A stretch of 64,000 bases of DNA from Phallus indusiatus (lineage: Eukaryota; Basidiomycota; Agaricomycetes; Phallales; Phallaceae). A program made the position numbers and the translations under genes. Of the stretch, positions 10,880 to 21,727 are shown in pieces (position 1 is the stretch's first letter; every line of letters begins with the position of its first letter). The notes below the pieces were generated by a model. It did not search any database. It was not told the origin of the DNA and worked only from the letters and a program-made list of their open reading frames with translations. The DNA lies in NCBI GenBank assembly GCA_027605045.1, contig JAQFWX010000063.1:142177-206176 (forward strand), written 5' to 3'.

Positions 10880-12144
10880 CCTATATCCCAAATCCGTTAC
10901 ATCGAACGTCATCGGCGACGTTGTGTCTATCTTCTTCAACAACTACCTCTGACCAACTTCTCCGACCCCATTCCTAACTCCAAGACTCCGACGTCCTCCA
11001 ACTCAGTCTCTACCCAGAACCTCCGACGTTGTTAAAGCCTCGGAGAACTCACCCTAGACCTCTGTACGTGGTCCGACCTAGTGTTAACCTAGGAAAGCCT
11101 CGTAGTCCTGCCCCAACCCGAAATTGTTGGTGACGCACCGTGAGGGCGCAACTCAAGAGTAAGTTGAAGCCGACCAACATCCGACCCACGTCCGATCCTG
11201 TCCCGAGCCTCGCTTAGTCATCCCGACCCCGGCGCGTAACAATTTTTCTATAAGCATTTGGGAAGCCTGAGGAGGTCATAATGGATTTGATAATTCAATA
11301 ATTGAGAGTGCACCTCTAGATGGCTAAACTTCTTGGGCCTTGCACCACAAACAACTGGTCATGTAATGTGATTATTTTATCCAGAAATATTATTATGCTT
11401 GTAATTGAGAGAAAAAATAAAACAAAGCTCCGGAGAAAACAGAACAACCACGAAAAAAAAAACAAGGATCCAAAGGAACCGAACCAAGGATGTCAGCCAT
11501 AAAAAAGGGTATCATAAACCGCTACACTACAGCGTCACTTACTGACTCTAAAATTGATGGTTCATATAACTGTCAATACCTAATTTTACCCGAGCAGCCT
11601 TATTTTGAACATGGGCGCTTTCAGTTATCGCTAATCAAAAATCAAAAATTCGAAAATTGAAGCTGGCGCGTTGGGTACACCGTAATGGGCTGCATGCGCA
11701 GCGAAATTCGTTTACAAAGGGTCATTAGTCGACAGTTTGAAAAATCAGACAAGTAACGGTTTACTTCTGTTTAAAAAAGGCGCTTCACGTAGAGACTCGA
11801 TTGGCAAGACTTACAGCCTCCTACAACGTTTAGCTACTACGCAATACCGAATTCCTTCAACGAGTTTTTGAGGTCCATTAAGGTCCTGAGAATCTCTTAT
11901 CATAATCCAGTGCGCTTGTCTAGAACCATGTGGGTATAATTTAGAATAAGCACGAGATTTTGAACCTTGTTTCATCTCATACTTACCTGCAAGTGATTGA
12001 ACTCGCGCACCCGGAGCGGGAGAGTAAGTTCTTCCCTACGGCACCAGTAATGGCCCATGCCCCGGCATCGGAAGTGAACGTTGCCAGCTGACTCAGACAA
12101 CTGACGTAACCGTAAATTCAATTCATATCCCCAAACACCAAAAA

Positions 12145-13026
12145 ATGTCATCACACGTATCTGCTGCACTGGTAGACTTGAGGCATTGCTTCAAAGTCAG
12201 TTCATGCCGAAGATATTCCACAAAGCAACATTCCAATTTGGGTGCATCACTTTTTGGAGCAAGACGACCCATTGCACGCCGAGTTTACACTACGTCCACT
12301 GCCCCAGTCATTCTCCAGCATGCTAACTTATCCTCTCCCATACCATGGTTTGACAAACGTCAACTCCTCCGACACTCAGAAACAATAGAACATAAAGACG
12401 GTTTTATACGGATCCTGTCGACTAGAGGTTATGCCACAGCGACGCGGACTGACGAGCCTGGAACAAGTCGTGCTCAAGCCATTCTGTTTGCGATTCCGGA
12501 TCCGTCGAAAATGGCTCCTGATGAAGAAGTTGAACTTTTGGATAAAAATGAAGCTCAATTCTCAATCACGGAAAGGGCAGCAGAGGTAACCATTTTCATA
12601 GTTATTCAAACTTGCACATGCTTACATATGTAATTCCTTCCGTTCATTCAGAAATTGAGCAACATTTCAACCTCGGAAAATGACCCGACTGTCTCCCTTC
12701 GCGTCGCAGTAGAATCAGGAGGATGTCACGGGTACCAATACAAGCTCGAATTGACATCAGATCAAGCCCCAGATGACTAGTGCGTCTTCAAAACTGTGTC
12801 ACCGGACTGTTGAAAAACTGACTTTCTCTTGTCCGACAGTCGATTCATACACCCCAAACATAGAAATGCGGCAATTGTCGTCGATGCTGTATCATTGGGA
12901 TTGCTAAAAGGTTCAACACTGGATTACGCAACCGAGCTTATTGGAAGTAGCTTTCGGATTATTGACAATCCGCAGGCTAAAACCGCAGGCTGTGGATGTG
13001 GTATTAGCTGGGAAGCTAAATTCTAA
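12145..13026 (+). CDS. Mitochondrial iron-sulfur cluster assembly protein Isa2
   Basis: A-type iron-sulfur assembly factor (IscA/HesB family). Isa2 acts with Isa1 in the mitochondrial matrix to make 4Fe-4S clusters. Exons are 12145-12585, 12652-12779 and 12840-13026, giving 251 residues. The first 100 or so residues are Arg/Ser-rich with few acidic residues, as in a matrix-targeting leader. The family domain starts at ITERAAEKL. It holds the three conserved cysteines in SGGCHGY and near the end in GCGCGISW, plus the typical DAVSLGLLKGSTLDY segment. Intron 2 must use donor GTGCGT at 12780; reading through instead meets an in-frame TAG. The gene looks intact. It lies just outside the inverted-duplication arm. 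Confidence 0.9.
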
Positions 13027-16000
13027 TAATAGAGTGGCTGTGGAAACATTTCTCCCCTTACTTTTCACTAATGCACTTTCATGTACGAGTCTTTTATTAA
13101 CACTATCATGTCCCACTGCTCATCTCTGAAGTAAATTAAACATACACAATATTATTACAAACAAACCAATCAACAAGATCACAAGAGCTTGTACAAAGTC
13201 AAGAGATAAACGGAAAAATCAACTACTGAGCGATATCCAATGAGACAACCTCTGAATTGGCGCCATTCTGAAAACACTGCCAACAACAGCACCTTCTTCT
13301 TCTCAGTCCATTTGAATAACCAGGCTGTATCCATTTATCTTCGAAAGGGATCTCTCCAAAGCTCGTCAAACATGCCCTGGCAACACTCAACGTTTACTGA
13401 GAAAAAGCATCCATCGTTCTTGCGGGTTACGCTTGCACCTCTGTACGTGACAATGGGGTTTCAGAGTGCTGGTATTTTGACAGTTTCATGAGCCGCACTC
13501 GTTCCCGCACACCGAAAAGAGAAAACGTGCTATAAAGCTGTTGATCTCAGTGGTGGAAGAAGCGATAGTAGTTAAGGTTCGAGATGCCAATAGAGGTTGA
13601 TGTGATCGTCGATTCAACGGGTCAGAAACTGGGTCCACTAATCAGATTGATCAGTTGGCGGGGCTAGCGATAAAGAAAACGAAGCATTAACAGCCGGTTG
13701 TTACACGAAGAAAGAAAGATCAAACCTGCAAACATCTCTCAGAGGCCCTGGCACTATAATCCATCCGTCGCATTCACTCCGATACTCAGCAGCATTAGCT
13801 TTGTCGCTTCAATTCCTTGTTCTTAAGAAGCGACAAAATTGGCTGAAAGAGATTACGGCAACACCGTCATCAATGCTATCTCAACTCCCGTCGTCGCCGC
13901 TCCATTATCGATCATGATCGTCAGCGTCTTCATAACAGCAATCGAACTTTGCGGGTTCAAGGATAGACCAGGGGATTACTCTGACGACTCCTGTTCCGAA
14001 TAAGTGGTAGATTTAGACCATCTACCACCCACCAGCACTATGCGCAAGGAAAGAGAGGTACAGGCATCACCAAAGCCTGACCGGTGATGGATCGCTACCG
14101 GACTACGAATCGTCCACTGGCAAAAGACAGAATTCGTCGTTGTTGCTGCTGTAGTCGGCGATATCATTCTCGATGACGCCGGACTGATTTTGCCAGAACT
14201 AACGTCCTCTTTTCGTGTTCATCCATTGAACGCCAGTGGCGTTTGATGTGGCGGAAAGGGTATTGGAGAAGCAGGGCGCTCAGGCTGCGATTTAACCCTA
14301 AGCCGGAGTAGAAGCCAGAGACTGAAAGTTCACAAACCACGCATTGGCCACATTTCGTATCTAACTAACCGAAGAAGGCTCGACAATCCTAGCGTGATAG
14401 AGTCGTTCCAACTGGTTCGGCATGGAGGAATGCTTCGCGTAGCCTGTAGGTAGTGATGACGAGAAGATGCCGATGTTCTTGCTTTTGTTTGGGATTTGGA
14501 AGAATGGAATTCGTCGGATCTCTCTGCGTGTAGTCGTTCAAGCCGACCCCGAGGTCTTATACCTATAGACGGTATAGGTGTAAGACTGTCTTCTCTGGAT
14601 GAAGAGTAGTAGGATTACAGGGCTGTAAGCTATCCTGCGACGAAGAACAGGACGATGAAGAAGACAAGAATGCTAATGAGATCGACGATTGCGTTGCTGA
14701 TGCGGAAGGCGGAAGAAAGGAAATGCAACTGTAGGATCTGAACCACGCAATGAGGAAGAAGACCTTGGCTTTGACGCTGATGGGATGGAAGGGCAATACA
14801 CGTGGAAGTTGAACAAGCTGAGATGATGAGGGTTCTACGTCGACAAAGGGCGTTTGCGATGGCTATAACGACGGCACTCATGCTGAAGATGGTTTTTCGA
14901 TAGTGAGGACGCCGGCTGTCTCAGTTCTGGCTCTGATGATGCTGCCAAAGTCGATGTTATTAGAATTGGTGCTGAAGCAGTTGTCATTCTGGGACGCGCC
15001 ATCATACGGATGGGTCAGAAAGGGTTGTCCGTTCCTTCAAAAGGCATCCCCAAAGGCTGAAGCAGTATCTGCTGTGGCCGTGATGAAAATGTTGTTGCTA
15101 TTAGTGCATCGCTGAAGGCGGTTCCAATTCCGGTGCCACCTTTATTGAGGGGCTCTGAAGTCGGCAAACGATCCATTACGAAGGGTATCGAGCTTTCAAG
15201 TGCTTTCATGACTGTTGGCCCTTAAACTATCAGATCTCAAATAATTAGAAGAAAGGACGTCGAGGAAAGACCAAAAGCATTGATCAATCTCACCTATTAT
15301 TTCCTCTTCCTCTTCAGCTTGGAAAACGGCTTTTACGGACACATCCACACGACCCGTTAATACACTCGACTTTCATCAGTTTTTCCTCGCTGACGCGCTA
15401 TCCACATTCGTATTTAGATTGAAACAGGTTTGATAATACAGGACCACTTACCTCGTCGGGCACCTTTTCGGAACATATTGCGAACAAAATCCGCAGGTCT
15501 TTGGAGCCTTCTGTCCATTCAAACGTTGAATTAGTGCTAGAGATTACCGATGTGGTTGGAATGGGACAATGGACTATTTCATGAAGCGTAATACCAAGAC
15601 AACATATGTTGGCTTTGGAGTCGTACATTGGGACAAATGGCTTTGGAGTCATCCAGCAAAAAGTGTCGACAAAAGAGGACGAGGACAGAATGCCGTTCTT
15701 CCGTGACATTTCCCCTTCTGGCTTTCATCAGGCGTTTGAAAACTCCCGCCGCTTGCCATGTAATTCTCAGTACAATCCAGATATGTGGCCCGTCAAGGTA
15801 GCACCCGCAATTTGCTCGTTCCAGGACCACGCAACTGGCTGAAAAGAACGATGTCGCTTTGATTATCCTCTGCATCATCGTCCGAAGTGCTAGTATTGAT
15901 AATATTAGGTGCAACGATATCTCGAGTGATATAGGAACGCCAGGATATACCGCTCGATAGGCACCTCTCCACGGTCTTGCAGCTTGCTATGACTCGGATA

Positions 16001-16554
16001 TCAACTTTGCGGTGAAGCTGGTGGACCAATGAGCTCAACATCCAAGTCAAAAAGTGAGATACAATAGGCGTACTTATGATACCAGAACTTGATTTTGAGC
16101 GGGATCGAGGGCCCAGCTCATTTGATCTTGACCTCGGAAAAGAAGAAGCTGAGGATTAGCGCCAGTAACTCTCTACTCGCTGCAGCCGCCTTGTTGACGT
16201 TGCCAGCCTTGACACGACACTGGACGACACTGGACAACAAAAAAAAAAAATCTTTTAATACTTCTTTTAGGTCTTGCCTCAGAAGATCAAACAGGATGCA
16301 AACTGTATTGATTGAATCGTCGGAATTGAGATGCTTGCTCGTAGTCTCAGAACCACTACTGTGCCTGTACTCCCACCGTCGAATAGTGCATCAGTCTAAC
16401 TTTAATCTCGTTTATGCTCGGAAGTCATGGCCATCATATGTTTGATGTATTGGATCTACTTCTCGGTCACCCAACAACAGAAACCTTGCTTGTTCCCTTA
16501 TATCTCATACCTCACTGCTGAATTTTTTCTTCTTTTCTTCGTCTCCTTCTAACT
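13027..16554. other. Long stretch without a confident gene; possible decayed coding sequence on the minus strand
   Basis: Several minus-strand frames look protein-like but do not join cleanly: 16050-15793, about 15720-15398 (PKPFVPMYDSKANICCLG, ending at a GTAAGT-type donor), about 15360-15310 (VDVSVKAVFQAEEEEEII, then a GTGAGA donor) and 15227-15015 (KALESSIPFVMDRL onwards). The last two join in frame across a 73-nt intron ending TTTAAG. Further left (14881-14563) only hydrophobic or Ser-rich frames remain. I could not assign a family. This may be an unrecognised multi-exon gene or a decaying one. Confidence 0.3.
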
Positions 16555-18328
16555 ATGACATTCTTGAATTTTACTTTTCAAGGTAAGCCGTCTGCTTTGA
16601 TCAAAATATGGGTGGGGGTTCAAGATTTGTTTAGAGTCATCCCCGGTAATAAATTATTTCCGTGGACAGTGGCAAGAAAGTAAGAAAATCGCTATCTAGC
16701 TCATACCTTATTGACTAGACTATTTCAGTAAATCCGGCCTTGGACCCATTGACTTCGAATTATGCTTTAGGATCTGCGGAGGTAACGGACGACGGTGAAG
16801 CAGCTGCCACTGTGACTTTCACAGGTAATTGTACGACCTTTTTTGTAAATTCAGATATCATTGAACGTACGGCCAGGTACCAGCATCACAATATTTGGGT
16901 GAGTGAAGCTCTGAATAAAAAAAAAACTTGTTAGTCGTGTTCACGCCGACACAGTGCGAAGAGGACTAATCACGGAAACTATTCGGTTACGCTGGATAAT
17001 GGGCTCCCGTTTATCGGTAATGGAACCGCAGACAATATTTTTCAGACACCTCTTTGGGGCACCCAGAATTTGGCTAATACCCAGCATACCGTTGTCATCA
17101 CCAATATACCCACTTCGCAAGAACAACAGTGGTTAGACTTAGATTTTGTGACCATTGGTAGAGAAATTGGTCCTCCTGGGTGCGTTTATGTTCCGGAAAT
17201 AAATTCAACAGAGGGAGCTTTGCTTACTAATGTGCTCAGTTACACTGGTTCAATTGTCAATATGACACTTGACGATCAATCGTCTCTTATTGAATACAGT
17301 GGATCTTGGTCATTTTCATCCTCTTCAGGTGCTCTTAATAACTCTCTGCATCAAACGTTCGAGGAAGGATCTAGCTTGTCGATGTTCTTTCACGGAAGCT
17401 CTATTGTATGACTTTTCTCATTCACATTTCCAAGTTAAAAACCACTTTGTTTAGGAGTTTTACGGCCTCTATATCAATGCACCATTCCAAGTTAAACTTA
17501 ATGACCAACCTGCGATAAACATAGCTGGAGCAAACGTGAACACTACGTGGCAGCCGGACCCTCAAACTTTGTTGTTCTATGCGGATGGCCTCGACGAGAA
17601 TCAAACACATATCGTATCATTAATCAATGCTGTTTCCAATCCTGATATTCCTCTTTACTTTGATTATGCGATTGTTCGGGGTAGTCAAGCGTGAGTTTTC
17701 TTCTCATTGGTTCTCACACGCGAATGTGTTACTATAACCCGCTAATATTTTATTTAGCTTCTTTGTAGCTAATTCGAGTACCATGTCTGTTATTCCAAAG
17801 CCTACACCAAATTCGAGTACCATGTCTATTGTTCCAAAGCCGACACCAACAGACACAATTGTTACTCCACCGTCGCAACCAGCACCAGTAGGAATCATCG
17901 TCGGTAGCATACTTGGCAGTATAGGAGGCCTCGTAGTTCTTGCTTTCATGGTGTTCTTTTTGATTCGCCGTTTACAATTTCACCGTCGTTCAACGGCGGT
18001 GAAACTCACCGGAAAAGGCGACCTACCACCTGTTTTTGTACCCCGAGAGTACACTGGGAGGGGCGAAATGCCCTTCACTGACGCATCAACTACACAAATC
18101 ACTAGTCCTATGGCAGAACATTCTATTTGCGATAATCCTCGCCATCATCATAAATCTCTAACTAATATACGGCCACTGCCATATCCAGCTCAACGTACCA
18201 ACCTACCAGACAGTTCGTTTATAACTTCAACATCCTTTCCCAATGCGCAATCCGTCATCCCCGTAAATCCATCAAATCAGTCACAAACTGATACTTCTAA
18301 CTTCGGAGGGTATATATACCAGAGATAG
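16555..18328 (+). CDS. TM1: two-domain single-pass membrane protein, array member
   Basis: First member of an eleven-copy family. Exon 1 is tiny (16555-16582, MTFLNFTFQ). Exon 2 (16635-16679) gives SSPVINYFRGQWQE, the first Y-x-G-x-W motif. Later exons give an N-glycosylation-rich region ending VTFTG, then NHGNYSVTLDNG, TIGREIGPPG, the second repeat (DDQSSLIEYSGSW to FHGSSI) and LLFYADGLDENQTH to YFDYAIVRG. A stalk with two copies of NSSTMS(V/I)(I/V)PKPTP precedes one helix (GIIVGSILGSIGGLVVLAF) and a tail of about 120 residues without PPxY. This motif set belongs to a family common in Agaricomycetes; its function is unknown. The sandwich fold is inferred from the motif pattern. The N-terminus lacks an ordinary signal peptide. 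Confidence 0.75.
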
Positions 18329-18764
18329 ATGCAGGCCCCTTTACTTATGTGAATAGGGTTTCCGCCAGCCTCCTCCAGGGCGCCGCACTATTATTGGCAG
18401 GTCCATTGTAACGCTACACCCTGTGAAGTAAATCGCATAAACCAAATCAAAAATTCTGGTAATTTAGAATTAACAACTCAAGCTATCTTGGATTTTGCAA
18501 ACTGCATTCTGTTGAGCTACATAGCTACACCGTCCAGATTCCAGGACTTGAATTGAGTCCGTGCGTCTACCCATAAGAAACCATGCCCTGGATGCATAAG
18601 TGTGATGGAAATATCGTGAATAAAACGTGAATAAAACTACATTGTTCCTTATTCGTGAGATAATATAAGAACCTGCTTCAGCTCGTGAAAATTGCTGTCA
18701 CACCGCACTAGTTGATATAGTCTACAAGCTTGTCAGATAATCAGTTGTGCACAACTTGTTCCTT
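18329..18764. other. Convergent intergenic region
   Basis: Contains the 3' flanks of TM1 and of the minus-strand gene that ends at 18765. I see no other feature. Confidence 0.5.
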
Positions 18765-19957
18765 TTATCGGAAGCAGTTTGAGAAACCTCTGAGATCGAT
18801 GTAGGTGGCGGGTTGCATGCCGAGGAGTTCGTCGACAATGAGGGTACCGAAGTGGGTTCTGCAAACTAATCAGTGAAGAAGGTTCGTGAAACAGATAATG
18901 CTACATGCAATTGGACCCATGGTATGTTTTTTTCTTCTGACGCATGCGCGATGATGCAGTAGTCTCCATGGGATCTGCAGCACGTTTACCATTTTTCGTG
19001 ACTATATGTGCTTCATCCTCTTCATCTTCGCTAACTCCCATACCTCCATCATCTTTGCCTTTCCGTTTTTCCGTTTTCGCGCCACGAGCAGTCGATTCGA
19101 GTTTCCGGCATAAGACGTGTTCAGCCTTCCAGTGATCGGCACAAAGGCGTAATAATGGCTCACGAGCTTCCAACGCAAAAACGGCATTGTCCCATGTGGT
19201 TTCATGAGAAATCGTGAAATACTTCTTGATGGGGAGCTTGTCTAATAACGCCTGTGTTTCGCAATTCACGAGCGGCTTCAAGAACGTACGATAGACGACG
19301 TTCACAGATGTGCGGATGTTGCGCCATTGGTTAGCATTTATGAGTGTACCATCCTTATTGCGAACGCATTTCCGCATGCTGGGCCGATATCTGTTGTCAG
19401 GGGGAACATTGGCGATCTCATCGTCCCAGGCATCATACAATGTCCACAGTATGTTTACCGGATATCCATTAGGTCGAGTGCTGGGCTGTTCAGGTGGGAC
19501 CAAAGCCGGGAAGGATGATGCAGACGCAGCAACGGATGTGGTTCCATTCCCATTCTTAGACGTGGGTAAGGAAGCAGCACGCGGACCAACTTGCGATGCC
19601 GATTCACCGGGTGTAATAGGACTGTCTAACTGGCTACGTATACCCAAAGGAAAGTAATTAATGAAGTGATGCATGTCCAAAACGGTATATTTACGCGCAC
19701 AGTGCATGGTATGGCGTGTCCAACCGGTCCGATAAATCTTTCCACTTATTTGTAAGATCTTCGATAGACACTCCCATTCTCTTAAGCGTAGCTCCATGCT
19801 CCTCGACCTGTTTTTGTATATTGTTCATCACTCCGAGAATCTTTTCGAGGGCACAGGATAAACCCATCGAGTCCATGCCGTTGACAAGAGACGCGTCACT
19901 TCCGCCAGTATCTTGAATTTGGGACTGAGAAGAAGCATCCGGTTGTTCCAAAGGCAT
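18765..19957 (-). CDS. Coiled-coil basidiomycete hypothetical protein
   Basis: Three exons (19957-19695, 19633-18905, 18858-18765) join through two good introns: 19694-19634 (GTAAAT to CGTAG, 61 nt) and 18904-18859 (GTAGCA to TGCAG). The product is about 361 residues. The N-terminal 90 form a likely coiled coil (LEKILGVMNNIQKQVEEHG to NKWKDLSDRL). A Pro/Ser-rich linker follows, then a conserved-looking block (WTLYDAWDDEIANVPPDNRY to FLKPLVNCETQALLDKLPIK). Next comes a basic, probably nuclear-targeting stretch (KTEKRKGKDD) with an acidic run (EDEEDE). The final exon gives THFGTLIVDELLGMQPATY and ends in CFR. I do not know a function. Plus-strand frames across it are shadows. Confidence 0.6.
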
Positions 19958-20228
19958 TACTCGGAGAATTGGGGTGTGTGAAGAGATATTATGGGCTAGT
20001 TGGTGCACGACGTTGGTGGGTTGAGGTGAGAAATTTGTCAACATTAGCGTCAATACGCGCAAGTTGCCGAACCCGCCAACTGGAGAGGTCCCACATTTCC
20101 AAATGTGCCGCACTGGTGCGCACCCAGTCATGTGAAAGAGTTAAAATGTTTAAGCGGCGTCTAGATAACTCGCGAATTAAAGCTACGATACAGGATACAC
20201 ACATTCTAACTGTCTAAACCTGTGGATA
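19958..20228. promoter_or_regulatory. Short divergent promoter region
   Basis: 271 bp separate the start codons of the coiled-coil gene (minus) and the LamB/YcsF gene (plus), so both promoters must lie here or inside the 5' ends. I see no clear TATA box. Confidence 0.35.
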
Positions 20229-21569
20229 ATGTCGCTGCCACGATTAAAGGCGACAGTGAATTGCGACATGGGAGAGGTGAGTCGCATCCATTCTGGCGCC
20301 TAAAAAAACTACCAGCGTGTAGCTGACATATTGAACGACCAACAGGGATTTTCCTTGTACAACATCGTATCGAGCTTTCCGTTATGTGAAAATCGCTTGC
20401 TTGCTGAAGATAATAACAGGCAGATGACGAAGCTTTAATGAAGACTATTCACCTCGCTAATGTAGCTTGTGGCTTTCACGCTTCGTGAGTTTGCTAGTCC
20501 CAAACTCTAGCTGTTCCAGATTTACATTTGAGGCGTTCTCAAGGGATTTTTCCGTGATGAACAAGACAGTATTGCTGGCCAAGGAGCACGGGGTCAAAGT
20601 TGGGGCACATCCGTCTCTACCTGACAGACAAGGTTTTGGTCGACGTGAGATGGCTATCGAACCCGTAAGGCCGTGCCTTCCCGTCGCTTCAAATAACCAC
20701 GTTAAAAAAGTGCTTTCGCCCTGAATTTTTCTTTCTAGGAAGAACTTTTATCTTGCTTTACATATCAAGTCGGCGCACTTCATGGTTTTCTCAAGCGCCA
20801 TGGCTTAGTTTTGAACCATGTATGGCTTGTGTCCTTTCTTTTGCAGGTTTGCTCGTTTCGCTGAAATTTTATATTAGGTTAAACCTCATGGAGCCATTTA
20901 CGGCCAAATGGCAAAGTCGCTTCCTCTCGCAAAAGCTGGTGTTTCAGTCATCAAATTCTTTCGAGAGACAAACAACAGCGACATTGCATTTGTTGGATTG
21001 GCCGGAACTGAACATCAGAAAGCTGCTGCAGAAGAAGGCATCCCGTTTATCCCCGGTCAGTACCGTTATTACATACATCGAATGCGTGTCTATCTCACTC
21101 AACCTTTTGTTGTGCGCGTGCTGTAGAGTGGTTTGCTGATCTCGACTACAATCCAGAGGGAAAATTATTGATCACGAAGCGAGTGTTATTTCGTCTACTA
21201 TTTTGTTTTCCTAAATTAGGGATTGTAGGAAACACGAGAAATTGTCTTTGACGACTGTCGAGCAACGCGTAAGAGGCCGAATATAAGTGTCACTTCATAT
21301 TCTTAACTTTGACTTGTCTGTTGTGTAGGTCAAACGACTCTTAGAGAAACACGAAATCACATGCAACGACGGGACATTCATACCCCTTGGCGAGAATATC
21401 ACCGAAGTGACAATTTGTTGTCATTCAGACACGCCGGTAAGCTAAGTACCACATTTCAATTGTTAGTTATGAATTTTTCTTTTTAAAAAAACAGGGAGCG
21501 GTTGAAGTTGCAAAACTCGTAAAAAGACTAGTCGATGAGAATAATCTTGTTGCTGGATATGTCAACTAA
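20229..21569 (+). CDS. LamB/YcsF family protein (PxpA-like, lactam/5-oxoproline metabolism)
   Basis: The start ATGTCGCTG is chosen because it leads straight into the family signature NCDMGEGF, split by intron 1 (20277-20345). Exon 3 begins ADDEALM after an intron at 20367-20419 and continues [10 protein letters not shown]. Later motifs are [55 protein letters not shown] and [19 protein letters not shown]. Together these cover the whole family length (about 250 residues) in about nine exons. Bacterial PxpA cleaves 5-oxoproline with PxpB/C; the Aspergillus relative LamB serves 2-pyrrolidinone use. One intron near 21180-21233 seems to need a weak GTTATT donor to keep frame with [13 protein letters not shown]. 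The gene appears intact and cytosolic. It contrasts with the accessory genes around it. Confidence 0.85.
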
Positions 21570-21727
21570 ACGAGAACCTCGAGCTCAGTGGTAACAACTT
21601 CATCGTTAATTCTCTCACATTAATTACATTCCCTGGCTAATAAAAAAAATACATCTATCTGACTTGCGTGATAAAGGACAAACCAAACTACGAGAAAATA
21701 AAATTACAACTTCAATAGTAAATTGGC

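Larger units (their letters stand above)
9432..11684. mobile_element. 2.25-kb element with about 250-bp terminal inverted repeats and 7-bp target duplication
   Basis: The ends are TACGGTGTATCCAACGCGCC at the left and GGCGCGTTGGGTACACCGTA at the right. The inverted repeats extend over 9432-9684 and 11431-11684. ATGGGCT stands directly outside both ends (9425-9431 and 11685-11691). The other arm of the inverted duplication has a single AGCCCAT at 58824-58830 with matching flanks on both sides, which is the uninterrupted site. No transposase frame is visible inside, so this copy is non-autonomous. The interior carries an LTR-like stretch, direct repeats (TTAGGATCCCCTCCCTCTAG near 10445 and 10498) and a hairpin cluster. 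The 7-bp duplication does not let me name a superfamily. Confidence 0.85.
6425..11717 (-). repeat. Left arm of a 3-kb inverted duplication, interrupted by an inserted element
   Basis: Without the insertion at 9432-11684 this segment matches, in opposite orientation, 58796-61667 at high identity by eye. The match includes the zinc-finger-like gene, its promoter region and both flanks. It starts near the T-rich run at 6425 (right arm near 61667) and ends at the shared TTTACAAA near 11717 (right arm near 58796). The arms enclose about 47 kb of the window. Confidence 0.85.

Noticed and set aside
12778..12780. In-frame TAG in ISA2, suggesting a pseudogene
   Set aside because: A GTGCGT donor at 12780 with the GACAG acceptor at 12839 removes it, completes a Tyr codon and continues in the expected frame.
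19691..19797. Frame break in the coiled-coil gene
   Set aside because: A 61-nt intron (19694-19634) joins the two frames exactly.
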